Assembly: GCA_902825215.1 (NCBI GenBank)
Contig: LR782234.1
Span: 5,225,001-5,289,000 of the forward strand
Direction: 5' to 3'
From: Pseudomonas fluorescens
GTDB lineage: Bacteria; Pseudomonadota; Gammaproteobacteria; Pseudomonadales; Pseudomonadaceae
Length of the DNA: 64,000 nucleotides
Made by a program: the position numbers and the translations under genes. Below, piece after piece: positions 16,603 to 27,099 of the stretch; position 1 is the first letter of the stretch; each line of letters opens with the position of its first letter. Under the pieces are notes generated by a model that made no database searches, was not told the origin of the DNA, and was given only the letters and a program-made list of their open reading frames with translations.

Positions 16603-17471
16603 TGGCCGCCCTTGGCCGGATAAAAACCGTCAGACAGGGTTTTCAGTGCAGCCGGCAAGCGCGGCCCGAGCCCGCCGACCAGCAGCGTCGGATCCAGCTC
16701 CATCACCCGCCCGGCCTTGGCCGCGCGACTGGAACTCAACATCGGATTTTCCTTGAATAGCGCGGTTTTCGCCGCCTCGCCGCTCAGCGCACGATCGGCG
16801 AACACCAACACTTCGGGATCGAGGCTGGCGAGCGATTCCACCGAGAACGGTTTGTAACCGCTATGGGTCGCCAGGTTACGCCCGCCTGCCTGTTGCAGCA
16901 GCCAATCGGCGGCGGTGCCCTTGCCGGCTATCAGCGGTTTGCCTCCGGCATGCCCGAGCAACAGCAGCACGCCCGGGGCTTTTTGTGCGGTTTGCGCCTG
17001 AGCCACCCGCACCTGTTGCGCATCGAGTTGCTGTTGATAAGTTTGCAGCAGTTGCTTCGCCTGCGCTTCTGCGCCCAACAACTGGCCCAGACGACTGACG
17101 TTTTGCGCCAACGTCGGCAAATCCGCTTGCGCCGAAAACAGCTCGACGCGGACCTTGGCTGCCTTGACCTGAGCCAGCACCGGCGGCGGGCCCATTTCTT
17201 CGGTGCCGATGAGCATGTCCGGGCGCAGGCTGAGAATGCCCTCGGCAGAAAGACTGCGCTGATAACCAATGCTTGGCAGCGCCTTGAGTGATTGCGGATG
17301 CTGGCTGGTGGTATCGACGCCGACCAGTTTCGCTTCGCCGCCCAGCGCAACGACCCATTCCGACAGCGCACCACCGGCGCTGACCCAGCGTTGCGGCAGA
17401 TCAGCCGCGACAGCGTGATGACTGAACAGCCAGCCGACACACAACGCAGCAATGCGGGGACTCAGGCGCAT
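16599..17471 (-). CDS. phuT: Periplasmic haem-binding protein
   Basis: 290-aa solute-binding protein with a signal peptide ending AVAA (MRLSPRIAALCVGWLFSHHA). It delivers haem to PhuU. The body has the TroA-like fold (ALGGEAKLVGVDTTSQHPQS, LPSIGYQRSLSAEGILSLRP). Start at 17471 gives a proper signal peptide; longer in-frame versions run into the promoter. No outer-membrane haem receptor or phuS gene is adjacent, unlike P. aeruginosa. Confidence 0.93.
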   Translation of the reverse strand: MRLSPRIAALCVGWLFSHHAVAADLPQRWVSAGGALSEWVVALGGEAKLVGVDTTSQHPQSLKALPSIGYQRSLSAEGILSLRPDMLIGTEEMGPPPVLAQVKAAKVRVELFSAQADLPTLAQNVSRLGQLLGAEAQAKQLLQTYQQQLDAQQVRVAQAQTAQKAPGVLLLLGHAGGKPLIAGKGTAADWLLQQAGGRNLATHSGYKPFSVESLASLDPEVLVFADRALSGEAAKTALFKENPMLSSSRAAKAGRVMELDPTLLVGGLGPRLPAALKTLSDGFYPAKGGQ

Positions 17472-17565
17472 ACACAGCTTCCTTGGGTAAGGTTTCCCGG
17501 GCATCCGCAGAGCGAGCCAAGTATCCTCGACAGCTGCCAGACTCCCTGTGGGAGAAGGCCGCCAT

Positions 17566-17593
17566 TTGATAATTGTTTGCATTTAAACGTCAA
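17566..17593 (-). promoter_or_regulatory. phuTUVW promoter with overlapping Fur-like site
   Basis: Minus strand TTGACG (17588-17593), 16 nt, TATCAA (17566-17571). TGATAAT at 17567-17573 is a perfect half of a 7-1-7 Fur box; the second half is degenerate. Iron control of the operon is expected from the family and supported but not proven by this match. Confidence 0.6.
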
Positions 17594-17635
17594 GCTCGGA
17601 CATATCCAGACACGAGCAGACTCTTGAGGATAGCC

Positions 17636-17953
17636 ATGAAGTTTCTCTGCGCCGGCACTGAGCTGCCCGAAGCCAGCAGCCGCGGCTTCGACATTGACGG
17701 CAACAAACTGTTTGCCGTACGCCGTGGCGGGCAGGCTTACGTTTATTTGAATCGCTGTCCGCACCGTGGCGTCGGCCTTGAATGGCAACCTGACCAGTTT
17801 CTCGACCCCAGCAACAGCCTGATCCAGTGTGCCACCCATGGCGCACTGTTTCTGATCGAGGACGGTGAATGCGTCGCCGGGCCGTGTGCCGGGCAATCGC
17901 TCACGGCGATTGAATGCGCAGAAGACTCGCAAGGCCTGTGGATAAAGGTTTAA
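17636..17953 (+). CDS. Rieske [2Fe-2S] domain protein
   Basis: 105-aa soluble Rieske ferredoxin-like protein. The cluster ligands are in RCPHRGVGL (CxH) and CATHGALF (CxxH). GAGGA lies 6 nt before the ATG. It is divergent from phuT and convergent with sfsA, whose stop codon shares the TTAA palindrome with its own. No partner reductase or oxygenase is adjacent, so its redox role is unknown. Confidence 0.9.
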   Translation: MKFLCAGTELPEASSRGFDIDGNKLFAVRRGGQAYVYLNRCPHRGVGLEWQPDQFLDPSNSLIQCATHGALFLIEDGECVAGPCAGQSLTAIECAEDSQGLWIKV

Positions 17954-18663
17954 CCGTTTAGCCGCACCTCGAGTCGGCGGTCGATGACCATTTCCTCATG
18001 GTCAAGGCGCACGCCGTAAGCCAGCACTTCCACGCCGCAGGCAACCGCTTCGCGCAGCGCCTCTGCGTAAGCCGAATCGATTTCCTCGGCCGGGCGCACG
18101 GCTTCGATGCCGGTCAGGTTTACGCAATACAGCTGCACCGCACGAATGCCGTCGCGCGCCAGATGCGCCAGCTCGCGCAGATGCTTGGCGCCACGCTGGG
18201 TCACGGCATCAGGGAACGCCGCCACCGCCGTTTCATCGAAGCCCAGGGTGACGCTTTTCACTTCGACATACGCCGGACCGCTCGGGTATTCGAGGCGAAA
18301 ATCGATGCGACTTTTTTCCTGCCCGTAGGCGACTTCGCGCTTCAACGCGGTAAAGCCGTTCAGCTCGGTGATAACCCCCGCCTGCAAGGCTTCTTCGACC
18401 AACCCATTCGCCCGTGCGGTATTCACACAGAACAAGCGCCCCTGCGGGGTTTCGCCGATCTCCCAGGTGCCGGGCAGCTTGCGCTTGGGGTCGTTCGAGC
18501 GGCTGAACCAGACCTGCCCGCCCTCAACCTGACAGTTGAGCATTGAGCCGGTGTTGGGACAGTGAATGGTCAGCAACTCGCCGCTAACGGTTTCAATATC
18601 AGCGAGGAAACGTTTGTATCGGCGGATCAGGCGTGCTTCTTCAAGCTCTGGATAAAAGCGCAT
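17950..18663 (-). CDS. sfsA: SfsA family protein
   Basis: 237-aa protein of the SfsA family (HCPNTGSMLNC, EKSRIDFRLEYPSGPAYVEVKSVTL, the latter typical of a PD-(D/E)XK-like core). First named for a maltose-metabolism phenotype in E. coli; nucleic-acid binding is proposed. ATG overlaps the stop of the upstream aminotransferase gene (TGATG). Confidence 0.93.
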   Translation of the reverse strand: MRFYPELEEARLIRRYKRFLADIETVSGELLTIHCPNTGSMLNCQVEGGQVWFSRSNDPKRKLPGTWEIGETPQGRLFCVNTARANGLVEEALQAGVITELNGFTALKREVAYGQEKSRIDFRLEYPSGPAYVEVKSVTLGFDETAVAAFPDAVTQRGAKHLRELAHLARDGIRAVQLYCVNLTGIEAVRPAEEIDSAYAEALREAVACGVEVLAYGVRLDHEEMVIDRRLEVRLNG

Positions 18664-19832
18664 CAGCCTTGCCAGCTCTTCAAGCCACGGGCGATACGCT
18701 CCACCGCTTCCTGTAAGCGATCAAGGTTTTGCGTGTAGGCAAAACGCACATGGTGGCTGGCCTGATAGCGGCCAAAATCCAGGCCCGGGGTGAAGGCAAC
18801 GTGCTCGGTTTCGAGGAAATGCTGACAGAACGCGAAGGCATCGCCGCCGAACTGGCTGATATCGGCGTACAGATAAAACGCTCCTTCAGGCTCGACGGCA
18901 ATGTTGAAGCCCAGTTCGCGCAGCGCCGGCAGAAGGAAATCGCGGCGACGGCCGAATTCGGCGCGGCGCTCTTCGAAAATTGCGATCGTCGCCGGCTCGA
19001 AACAGGCCAGCGCCGCGTGTTGCGCCATGCTCGGCGCGCTGATGTAGAGGTTTTGCGCCAGCTTTTCCAGCTCGCTCACCGCTGCGTCCGGCGCGACCAG
19101 CCAGCCGAGGCGCCAACCGGTCATGCCAAAATACTTGGAGAAGCTGTTGAGCACGAACGCACCGTCATCCACTTGCAGAACGCTGGCGGCATCGGTGCCG
19201 TACGTCAGGCCGTGATAGATCTCGTCGACCACCAGATGACCGTGACGCGCCTTGATGGCGGTGGATAACCCGGCCAGTTCATCGCGCGTCAGAATCGTCC
19301 CGGTCGGGTTGGCCGGCGACGCGACCAATGCGCCCACGCTGTCGCGATCCCAGTGCCGCGCGACCAGATCGGGGGTCAGTTGATAGCGCACGTCGGGCCC
19401 GACCGGCACCAATTGTGCCGCGCCTTCGACCAGCCGCAGGAAATGCCGGTTGCACGGGTAGCCGGGGTCGGCCAGCAACCAGTGCTTGCCGGGATCGACC
19501 AGCAACGCACTGGCCAGCAGCAGCGCACCGGAACCGCCCGGGGTGATCAGAATCCTCCGCGGATCAATGTTCAGCCCGTACCGCGATTGATAGAACCCGG
19601 CAATCGCCTCGCGCAACTCGGGAATCCCGCGCGCCGCGGTGTAGCGGGTCTTGCCCGCCGTCAGCGCCGCTTGCCCGGCGCGAATGATCGGCTCGGCGGT
19701 GGTGAAGTCCGGCTCGCCGATCTCCAGATGGATCACGTCGTGCCCGGCGGCCTGCAATTCATTGGCCCGCGCGAGCAGCGCCATCACATGAAACGGTTCG
19801 ATCGCACGACTGCGCGCACTGTAGGGGGCCAT
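18663..19832 (-). CDS. Class I/II pyridoxal-phosphate aminotransferase
   Basis: 389-aa fold-type I aminotransferase. The lysine that binds PLP is in NSFSKYFGMTGWRLG, with the NPTG motif in SPANPTGTIL and DEIYHGLTYG. Substrate cannot be read from sequence. Coupled to sfsA by a TGATG overlap, an arrangement common in pseudomonads. Confidence 0.92.
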   Translation of the reverse strand: MAPYSARSRAIEPFHVMALLARANELQAAGHDVIHLEIGEPDFTTAEPIIRAGQAALTAGKTRYTAARGIPELREAIAGFYQSRYGLNIDPRRILITPGGSGALLLASALLVDPGKHWLLADPGYPCNRHFLRLVEGAAQLVPVGPDVRYQLTPDLVARHWDRDSVGALVASPANPTGTILTRDELAGLSTAIKARHGHLVVDEIYHGLTYGTDAASVLQVDDGAFVLNSFSKYFGMTGWRLGWLVAPDAAVSELEKLAQNLYISAPSMAQHAALACFEPATIAIFEERRAEFGRRRDFLLPALRELGFNIAVEPEGAFYLYADISQFGGDAFAFCQHFLETEHVAFTPGLDFGRYQASHHVRFAYTQNLDRLQEAVERIARGLKSWQG

Positions 19833-20165
19833 TGAAATGCCTTCGACGGGAAAAAAGAGACGATTCTACCTGTCTGCCGGAACGAGCGAGAACCCGTGAA
19901 GGTCACAGCCTCAAGAACGCTGGACTGTAACGATCTGAACGTACGCTCCAGGATTGACTAAAATCAGTGATTGAACAGGTCTCCATTCCCACAGACACGG
20001 CTTGCCAAACATCTGCAAGCGCCACCCGCCGGGGGCTCGACATCCGGGAGTAGCGCAGGCTGATTTGATCTGGTAAGTTCGCCCGCTTGCAGCCGCAGGG
20101 CCGGCAGGTGTCGGTGATGGAGCAATCCTGCGCAATGGATTACAAGAGTAGAGGCGGTCTATTTC
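19833..20165. other. Divergent intergenic region, aminotransferase / dksA
   Basis: About 330 nt with no convincing gene. A possible dksA promoter is CTGAAC, 18 nt, TAAAAT (near 19936-19965), which would give a dksA leader of about 190 nt. Nothing else is recognised. Confidence 0.5.
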
Positions 20166-20609
20166 ATGTCCACCCAAGCAAAGCAACAGCAGCAAGCGAC
20201 GATCAGCGGCTTCGAACCTTACGTTCCGAAGGCGGGTGAAGAGTACATGGGCGCTCCGATGCGCGCGCACTTCACCAAGATCCTGAACAAGTGGAAACAG
20301 GACTTGATGCAGGAAGTCGACCGTACGGTTGATCACATGAAAGACGAAGCGGCCAACTTCCCTGACCCGGCCGACCGTGCCAGCCAGGAAGAAGAGTTCG
20401 CCCTCGAACTGCGCGCCCGCGACCGCGAGCGCAAGCTGATCAAGAAGATCGACAAGACGCTTGAGCTGATTCAGGACGAAGAATACGGCTGGTGCGAGTC
20501 CTGCGGCATCGAGATCGGCGTCAAGCGCCTCGAAGCCCGCCCGACGGCGGATCTGTGCATCGACTGCAAGACCCTGGCGGAAATCAAGGAAAAACAGGTC
20601 GGCAAGTGA
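20166..20609 (+). CDS. dksA: RNA polymerase-binding transcription factor DksA
   Basis: 147-aa ppGpp co-regulator that enters the RNA polymerase secondary channel. A coiled coil (about residues 35-105) carries the acidic tip DPADRASQEEE, and the zinc finger has four cysteines (CESCGIEIG and LCIDCKT). Canonical length. Monocistronic with its own terminator. Confidence 0.98.
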   Translation: MSTQAKQQQQATISGFEPYVPKAGEEYMGAPMRAHFTKILNKWKQDLMQEVDRTVDHMKDEAANFPDPADRASQEEEFALELRARDRERKLIKKIDKTLELIQDEEYGWCESCGIEIGVKRLEARPTADLCIDCKTLAEIKEKQVGK

Positions 20610-20623
20610 TTGCGACCTGAACG

Positions 20624-20653
20624 AAAAACGGAGCGTGCGAACGCTCCGTTTTT
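20624..20653 (+). terminator. dksA intrinsic terminator
   Basis: ACGGAGCGT-gcga-ACGCTCCGT stem flanked by A5 and T5. Confidence 0.93.
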
Positions 20654-20690
20654 GTTTCTGACATTTGCCTGCCTAACCTGCTTCTGCCTT

Positions 20691-20779
20691 TGTGGGAGCG
20701 AGCCTGCTCGCGAAAGCGGTGTTCCAGTCAACATTGAATTGTCTGGAAGTGCGCATTCGCGAGCAGGCTCGCTCCCACA
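20691..20779. repeat. REPIN 2
   Basis: Two inverted REP copies (TGTGGGAGCGAGCCTGCTCG at 20691 and complement ending 20779) between dksA and gluQ. Confidence 0.9.
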
Positions 20780-20817
20780 GGGATAAGCTGAGTCAACTCT
20801 GAATAGCTTTCGTCCCC

Positions 20818-21714
20818 ATGACCGTAAGAACCTCCCCCGCCTACATCGGCCGATTCGCCCCGACCCCCAGTGGCCACTTGCACTTTGGTTCGCTGGTCGC
20901 CGCCCTCGCCTCTTACCTCGACGCGCGTGCGGTTGGCGGGCGCTGGCTGGTGCGCATGGAAGATCTCGATCCGCCCCGCGAAGAGCCCGGAGCGCAAGCG
21001 GCGATTCTCAAGGCGCTGGAGAGTTACGGTTTCGAATGGGACGGCGAGATGGTGCGTCAGAGCGATCGCCACGACGCCTATGCCGAAGTGCTCAACAGCC
21101 TGTTCAATCACGGCCTGGCCTACGCCTGCACGTGTTCGCGCAAACAGCTCGAACCGTACAACGGCATTTATCCGGGCTTTTGTCGCAATGCCGGCCACGA
21201 TCAACAGGACGCGGCGATCCGCCTGCGCGTGCCGGAGCTGGAGTATCACTTCATCGACCGCGTGCAGGGCGAATACCGCCAGCACCTGGGCCGGGATGTC
21301 GGCGATTTCGTAATTCGTCGTCGCGACGGGCTCTACGCCTATCAACTGGCGGTGGTGCTGGATGACGCCTGGCAAGGTATCACCGACATCGTGCGTGGCG
21401 CCGATCTGCTCGACTCGACCCCGCGCCAGTTGTATCTGCAGGAACTGCTCGGCCTGCGTCAGCCGCGCTACCTGCATCTGCCGCTGATCACCCAGCCGGA
21501 CGGCAACAAACTCGGCAAGTCGTACCGCTCGCCGCCGCTTGCGGCCGACCAGGCCACACCGTTACTGCTGCGAGCCCTGCGCGCGCTGGGGCAGAACCCC
21601 GGCACTGAACTCGCCCACGCTTCGCCGCGTGAACTGCTCGCCTGGGGCAGCACGCACTGGGATGCTACGAAAATCCCGCGCACACTGACCCTGCCCGAGG
21701 CGCAACTGCGATGA
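20818..21714 (+). CDS. gluQ: Glutamyl-Q tRNA(Asp) synthetase
   Basis: 298-aa truncated glutamyl-tRNA synthetase paralogue that attaches glutamate to queuosine-34 of tRNA(Asp). It has the HIGH-like motif PTPSGHLHFGSL, zinc ligands in CTCSRKQLEPYNGIYPGFC and KMSKS-like KLGKSY, and lacks the anticodon-binding domain. Linkage to dksA is typical of gammaproteobacteria. Confidence 0.95.
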   Translation: MTVRTSPAYIGRFAPTPSGHLHFGSLVAALASYLDARAVGGRWLVRMEDLDPPREEPGAQAAILKALESYGFEWDGEMVRQSDRHDAYAEVLNSLFNHGLAYACTCSRKQLEPYNGIYPGFCRNAGHDQQDAAIRLRVPELEYHFIDRVQGEYRQHLGRDVGDFVIRRRDGLYAYQLAVVLDDAWQGITDIVRGADLLDSTPRQLYLQELLGLRQPRYLHLPLITQPDGNKLGKSYRSPPLAADQATPLLLRALRALGQNPGTELAHASPRELLAWGSTHWDATKIPRTLTLPEAQLR

Positions 21715-21791
21715 CGCCCCTTGCAGTCACGCGCCCATCCGTTACCATCGCCGCACGTTTTCGGGCACGCGCATAAAAAAGAGAGGCCGGG

Positions 21792-21968
21792 ATGTACATC
21801 TATCGCTTGGTCCTGCTTTTAGTCGTGGGGATCTACCTGTTTTCCCCCGCCATCATGGATTGGTGGATCGACGCGACGGGCGCCTGGTATCGCCCTTATC
21901 TGCTCTGGCTGATCCTGATTGTCGTGACCTTCATCCTGCAGAGCCAAAAAGATGCCGATGAGCTTTAG
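21792..21968 (+). CDS. cbrX: CbrX small membrane protein
   Basis: 58-aa protein with two hydrophobic helices (YRLVLLLVVGIYLF and YLLWLILIVVTFIL). GAGAGGCCGGG precedes the ATG. Its last codons overlap the cbrA start region, matching the cbrX gene described upstream of cbrA in P. putida, whose translation is coupled to cbrA. Confidence 0.88.
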   Translation: MYIYRLVLLLVVGIYLFSPAIMDWWIDATGAWYRPYLLWLILIVVTFILQSQKDADEL

Positions 21969-24906
21969 CCTGACCCAGATGATCCTGGTCAGCGCCGCGT
22001 ACCTGGCGGCGCTGTTTGGCGTTGCCTGGGTCAGCGAACGGGGCATGATCCCGCGCGCGATCATTCGCCACCCGCTGACCTACACCTTGTCGCTGGGAGT
22101 CTATGCCAGTGCCTGGGCGTTCTACGGCACGGTCGGCCTTGCCTATCAATATGGCTACGGCTTTCTCTCGAGTTACCTGGGCGTGTCCGGTGCGTTTCTG
22201 CTGGCGCCAGTGCTGCTCTATCCGATCCTGAAAATCACCCGCACCTATCAACTGTCGTCGCTGGCGGACCTGTTCGCGTTTCGTTTTCGCAGCACCTGGG
22301 CCGGCGCGCTGACGACGATCTTCATGCTGATCGGCGTACTGCCGCTGCTGGCCCTGCAGATTCAGGCCGTCGCCGATTCGATCGGTATCCTCACCGGCGA
22401 GCCGATCCAGAGCCGCGTCGCTCTGGCATTTTGCGCGCTGATCATTCTGTTCACGATCTTCTTCGGCTCGCGCCACATCGCCACTCGCGAGAAACACGAA
22501 GGGCTGGTGTTTGCGATTGCCTTCGAGTCGGTGATCAAGCTGGTCGCCCTCGGCGGCGTCGGCCTGTATGCGTTGTACGGCGTGTTCGACGGTCCGCAAC
22601 AACTCGAACTGTGGCTGCTGCAAAACCAGACCGCCCTCGCCGCGTTGCATACGCCGTTGCAGGAAGGGCCGTGGCGCACGCTGCTGCTGGTGTTCTTCGC
22701 CTCGGCGATCGTCATGCCGCACATGTACCACATGACCTTTACCGAAAACCTCAACCCGCGCTCGCTGGTCAGCGCCAGTTGGGGTTTGCCGCTGTTTCTG
22801 CTGCTGATGAGCCTGGCGGTGCCGCTGATTCTCTGGGCCGGGTTGAAACTCGGCGCCACGACCAACCCGGAATATTTCACCCTTGGCATCGGCATCGCCG
22901 CCAACAGCAAACCGCTGGCGTTGCTCGCGTATGTCGGCGGGCTGTCGGCGGCCAGCGGGCTGATCATCGTCACCACGCTGGCGCTGTCGGGCATGGCACT
23001 GAATCATCTGGTGCTGCCGCTCTATCAGCCACCGGCCGAAGGCAATATCTACCGCTGGCTGAAGTGGACGCGCCGCGCGCTGATCGTCGCGATCATCATG
23101 GCCGGTTTCGGCTTCTACCTGATGCTCGGCGCCGAGCAGGATCTGGCCAACCTCGGCATCGTCGCGTTCGTGGCCACCCTGCAATTCTTGCCGGGAGTGC
23201 TGTCGGTGCTGTACTGGCCGACCGCCAATCGACGCGGCTTCATCGCCGGTCTGCTGGCGGGGATTCTGGTGTGGGTGGTGACCATGCTGTTGCCACTGGT
23301 CGGCAATCTGCAGGGTTTCTACATTCCGCTGCTGAACATGATCTACGTGCTCGACGACACCAGTTGGCACATGGCGGCCATCGCCTCGCTGGCCGCCAAT
23401 GTGTTGATGTTCACCTTGATCTCACTGTTCACCAACGCCAGCCCTGAAGAAGCCAGTGCCGCCGAAGCCTGCGCGGTGGATAACGTGCGTCGTCCGCAAC
23501 GCCGCGAGCTGCACGCCGCCTCGCCGCAGGAATTCGCCACGCAACTGGCGAAACCGCTGGGTGCCAAGGCAGCGCAGAAAGAAGTCGAGCAAGCGCTGCG
23601 TGACCTGTATCTGCCGTTCGACGAGCGCCGCCCGTACGCCTTGCGCCGTTTGCGCGACCGCATCGAGGCCAACCTGTCCGGGCTGATGGGCCCGAGCGTC
23701 GCCCAGGACATGGTCGAAACCTTCCTGCCGTACAAGGCCGGCGGCGAAAACTACGTCACCGAAGACATCCATTTCATCGAAAGTCGCCTTGAGGATTACC
23801 ACTCGCGCCTCACAGGACTTGCCGCCGAACTCGATGCGCTGCGCCGCTACCACCGCCAGACCCTGCAGGAACTGCCGATGGGTGTCTGTTCGCTGGCCAA
23901 GGATCAGGAGATCCTGATGTGGAACAAGGCCATGGAAGAACTCACCGGGATCGCCGCGCAGCGTGTCGTCGGTTCGCGCTTGAGTACCATTGGCGAGCCG
24001 TGGAAAGATCTGTTGCAGGGCTTCATCAATCTGCCCGACGAGCATTTGCATAAACAGCATCTCGCCCTCGATGGCCAGACCCGTTGGCTGAACCTGCACA
24101 AGGCGGCGATCGACGAGCCGCTGGCGCCGGGCAACAGTGGCTTGGTGTTGCTGGTGGAGGATCTGACCGAAACGCAGATGCTCGAAGACAAACTGGTGCA
24201 TTCCGAACGCCTGGCCAGCATCGGCCGGCTGGCGGCGGGCGTGGCCCACGAAATCGGCAACCCGATTACCGGCATCGCCTGTCTGGCGCAGAATCTGCGC
24301 GAAGAACGCGAAGACGACGGCGAGCTGACGGAAATCAGCGGGCAGATTCTCGAGCAGACCAAACGCGTCTCACGCATCGTTCAATCGTTGATGAGTTTCG
24401 CTCACGCCGGCAGTCATCAGCACAGCGACGAGCCGGTTTGTCTGGCCGAAGTGGCGCAGGACGCGATCGGTCTGCTGGCGCTGAACCGACGCAATTTCGA
24501 AGTGCAATTCTACAACCTGTGCGATCCCGATCATTGGGTCGAAGGCGATCCGCAGCGGCTCGCTCAGGTCTTGATCAACCTGCTCTCCAACGCTCGCGAC
24601 GCCTCGCCGCCGCACAGTGCGGTACGGGTCAAGAGCGAAGCCGGCGAACACACGGTCGATCTGATCGTCGAAGACGAAGGCAGCGGTATTCCATCGAGCA
24701 TCATGGACCGATTGTTCGAACCTTTTTTCACCACCAAGGATCCGGGTGAAGGCACCGGTCTGGGCCTTGCACTGGTCTATTCCATCGTTGAAGAGCATTA
24801 TGGACAAATCACCATCGACAGCCCGGCTGATGTCACCAGCCAGCGCGGCACCCGTATCCGGGTGACATTGCCGCGTCATGTCGAAGCGACGTCCGCTGTG
24901 AACTGA
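21952..24906 (+). CDS. cbrA: CbrA hybrid transporter-sensor histidine kinase
   Basis: 984-aa sensor for carbon/nitrogen balance. The N-terminal half (about 1-500) is an SLC5-type sodium/solute symporter domain with 13 or so helices. A STAC-like region and PAS domain follow, then a histidine kinase (VAHEIGNPITGIACLAQNL with the phospho-His, N box LINLLSNARDA, G boxes DEGSGI and GEGTGLGL). ATG at 21952 or 21958 are both possible; both overlap cbrX. It works with CbrB. Confidence 0.96.
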   Translation: MPMSFSLTQMILVSAAYLAALFGVAWVSERGMIPRAIIRHPLTYTLSLGVYASAWAFYGTVGLAYQYGYGFLSSYLGVSGAFLLAPVLLYPILKITRTYQLSSLADLFAFRFRSTWAGALTTIFMLIGVLPLLALQIQAVADSIGILTGEPIQSRVALAFCALIILFTIFFGSRHIATREKHEGLVFAIAFESVIKLVALGGVGLYALYGVFDGPQQLELWLLQNQTALAALHTPLQEGPWRTLLLVFFASAIVMPHMYHMTFTENLNPRSLVSASWGLPLFLLLMSLAVPLILWAGLKLGATTNPEYFTLGIGIAANSKPLALLAYVGGLSAASGLIIVTTLALSGMALNHLVLPLYQPPAEGNIYRWLKWTRRALIVAIIMAGFGFYLMLGAEQDLANLGIVAFVATLQFLPGVLSVLYWPTANRRGFIAGLLAGILVWVVTMLLPLVGNLQGFYIPLLNMIYVLDDTSWHMAAIASLAANVLMFTLISLFTNASPEEASAAEACAVDNVRRPQRRELHAASPQEFATQLAKPLGAKAAQKEVEQALRDLYLPFDERRPYALRRLRDRIEANLSGLMGPSVAQDMVETFLPYKAGGENYVTEDIHFIESRLEDYHSRLTGLAAELDALRRYHRQTLQELPMGVCSLAKDQEILMWNKAMEELTGIAAQRVVGSRLSTIGEPWKDLLQGFINLPDEHLHKQHLALDGQTRWLNLHKAAIDEPLAPGNSGLVLLVEDLTETQMLEDKLVHSERLASIGRLAAGVAHEIGNPITGIACLAQNLREEREDDGELTEISGQILEQTKRVSRIVQSLMSFAHAGSHQHSDEPVCLAEVAQDAIGLLALNRRNFEVQFYNLCDPDHWVEGDPQRLAQVLINLLSNARDASPPHSAVRVKSEAGEHTVDLIVEDEGSGIPSSIMDRLFEPFFTTKDPGEGTGLGLALVYSIVEEHYGQITIDSPADVTSQRGTRIRVTLPRHVEATSAVN

Positions 24907-24928
24907 GACCGTCGAGAGTATCGAATCA

Positions 24929-26365
<1,437 letters not shown>

Positions 26366-26412
26366 ACGTTACCTGTCGCGTGCGCGGGTAACGCATGAGA
26401 TTGTGAAAAAAC

Positions 26413-26438
26413 TGTTACCGCGGTCGATTCACGTAACA
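26413..26438 (+). promoter_or_regulatory. CbrB binding site upstream of crcZ
   Basis: TGTTAC-N14-GTAACA, an exact match to the reported CbrB consensus, 100 nt before the crcZ -24 element. A related repeat CGTTACC/GGTAACG (26367-26393) has arms one base further apart and may be a second site. Confidence 0.85.
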
Positions 26439-26440
26439 GA

Positions 26441-26477
26441 AGCCGGGGTTATCGGTAACGAAACCCCGGCTTTTTTT
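26441..26477 (+). terminator. cbrB intrinsic terminator
   Basis: GCCGGGGTT and AACCCCGGC stem followed by seven T. It separates cbrB transcription from crcZ. Confidence 0.9.
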
Positions 26478-26536
26478 CGCCCCTGCAAAACGGTTATATC
26501 GACCTAACCCCTTGTTTCACTGGGGCTCGCAAAAGT

Positions 26537-26551
26537 TGGCACGCACCCTGC
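26537..26551 (+). promoter_or_regulatory. Sigma-54 promoter of crcZ
   Basis: TGGCACGCACCCTGC: GG and GC dinucleotides ten bases apart, matching the -24/-12 consensus except CTGC for TTGC. Start of transcription expected near 26563. Confidence 0.88.
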
Positions 26552-26562
26552 TATATGTTTGG

Positions 26563-26930
26563 TACAAGAACAATAACAAGCAATGTACAAGACAATAAAA
26601 ATAAGACGAATCGACTCACGCACAATAAAAACAAGACGGCGAGAGGCGCAGCTAACTGATTCTTTTGGAGAGGCGTTGTATTTGGGGCTTGCCCCACGAC
26701 CAGGCCGAGAACAACAAAAACTGTCCTAAGACAGAGCCTGTACTGGTTGGATCGATAGATCACTGCAATTCAGCGACCAAAGCAATCCGTTTGCTCTTGG
26801 CTCCCGATTGGGAGGGTCACGAAGGAAACACTTCGTGGCGAGGGCACTCAACAAAAACAAGAAGCCCGAATCAATAATAAAAAGAGCACGCAACTACTTC
26901 TTGGGGAGCTTCGGCTCCCCTTGTAGTTTC
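26563..26930 (+). ncRNA. crcZ: CrcZ, Hfq/Crc-sequestering small RNA
   Basis: RNA of about 370 nt between cbrB and pcnB, the standard crcZ location. Six A-rich runs of the form (AAN)4-5 are visible at 26566-26580, 26594-26605, 26624-26635, 26710-26721, 26850-26864 and 26873-26884. These bind Hfq (with Crc) and so free catabolic mRNAs from repression. Ends at a strong hairpin. No protein-coding frame in the segment is convincing. Confidence 0.93.
26891..26930 (+). terminator. crcZ terminator
   Basis: GGGGAGC-TTCG-GCTCCCC stem extended by AACTAC/GTAGTT, followed by a T-rich stretch. Confidence 0.85.
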
Positions 26931-27099
26931 TCCCTTCTGTAAAAAATGCTCCGATCACCCCCGCTCCACCCTTGTAGCTTGCGGCTTTCAGCTTGAATCT
27001 GCTGTGTCCTACACCATCCCTCGACTAAATGCTAGAATCTGCGCCCATCATGCGGTCATTCTTTGGTATGGCCGAACATTCCTTCAAACAGTGCATCCC

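Noticed and set aside
17547..17556. CTGTGGGAGA resembling a REP end upstream of phuT
   Set aside because: No palindromic partner nearby; likely chance or remnant.
21931..23370. 479-codon minus-strand frame opposite cbrA
   Set aside because: Gln/Arg/His-rich shadow; the plus strand encodes CbrA with intact transporter and kinase motifs.
26665..26877. Short plus-strand frame inside crcZ
   Set aside because: Lies in a noncoding RNA with a sigma-54 promoter and A-rich decoy motifs; no SD and no conserved protein.
27004..27099. In-frame 32-codon extension of PcnB
   Set aside because: Upstream codons lie in the leader and do not resemble the family N-terminus MLKKLFQSF.
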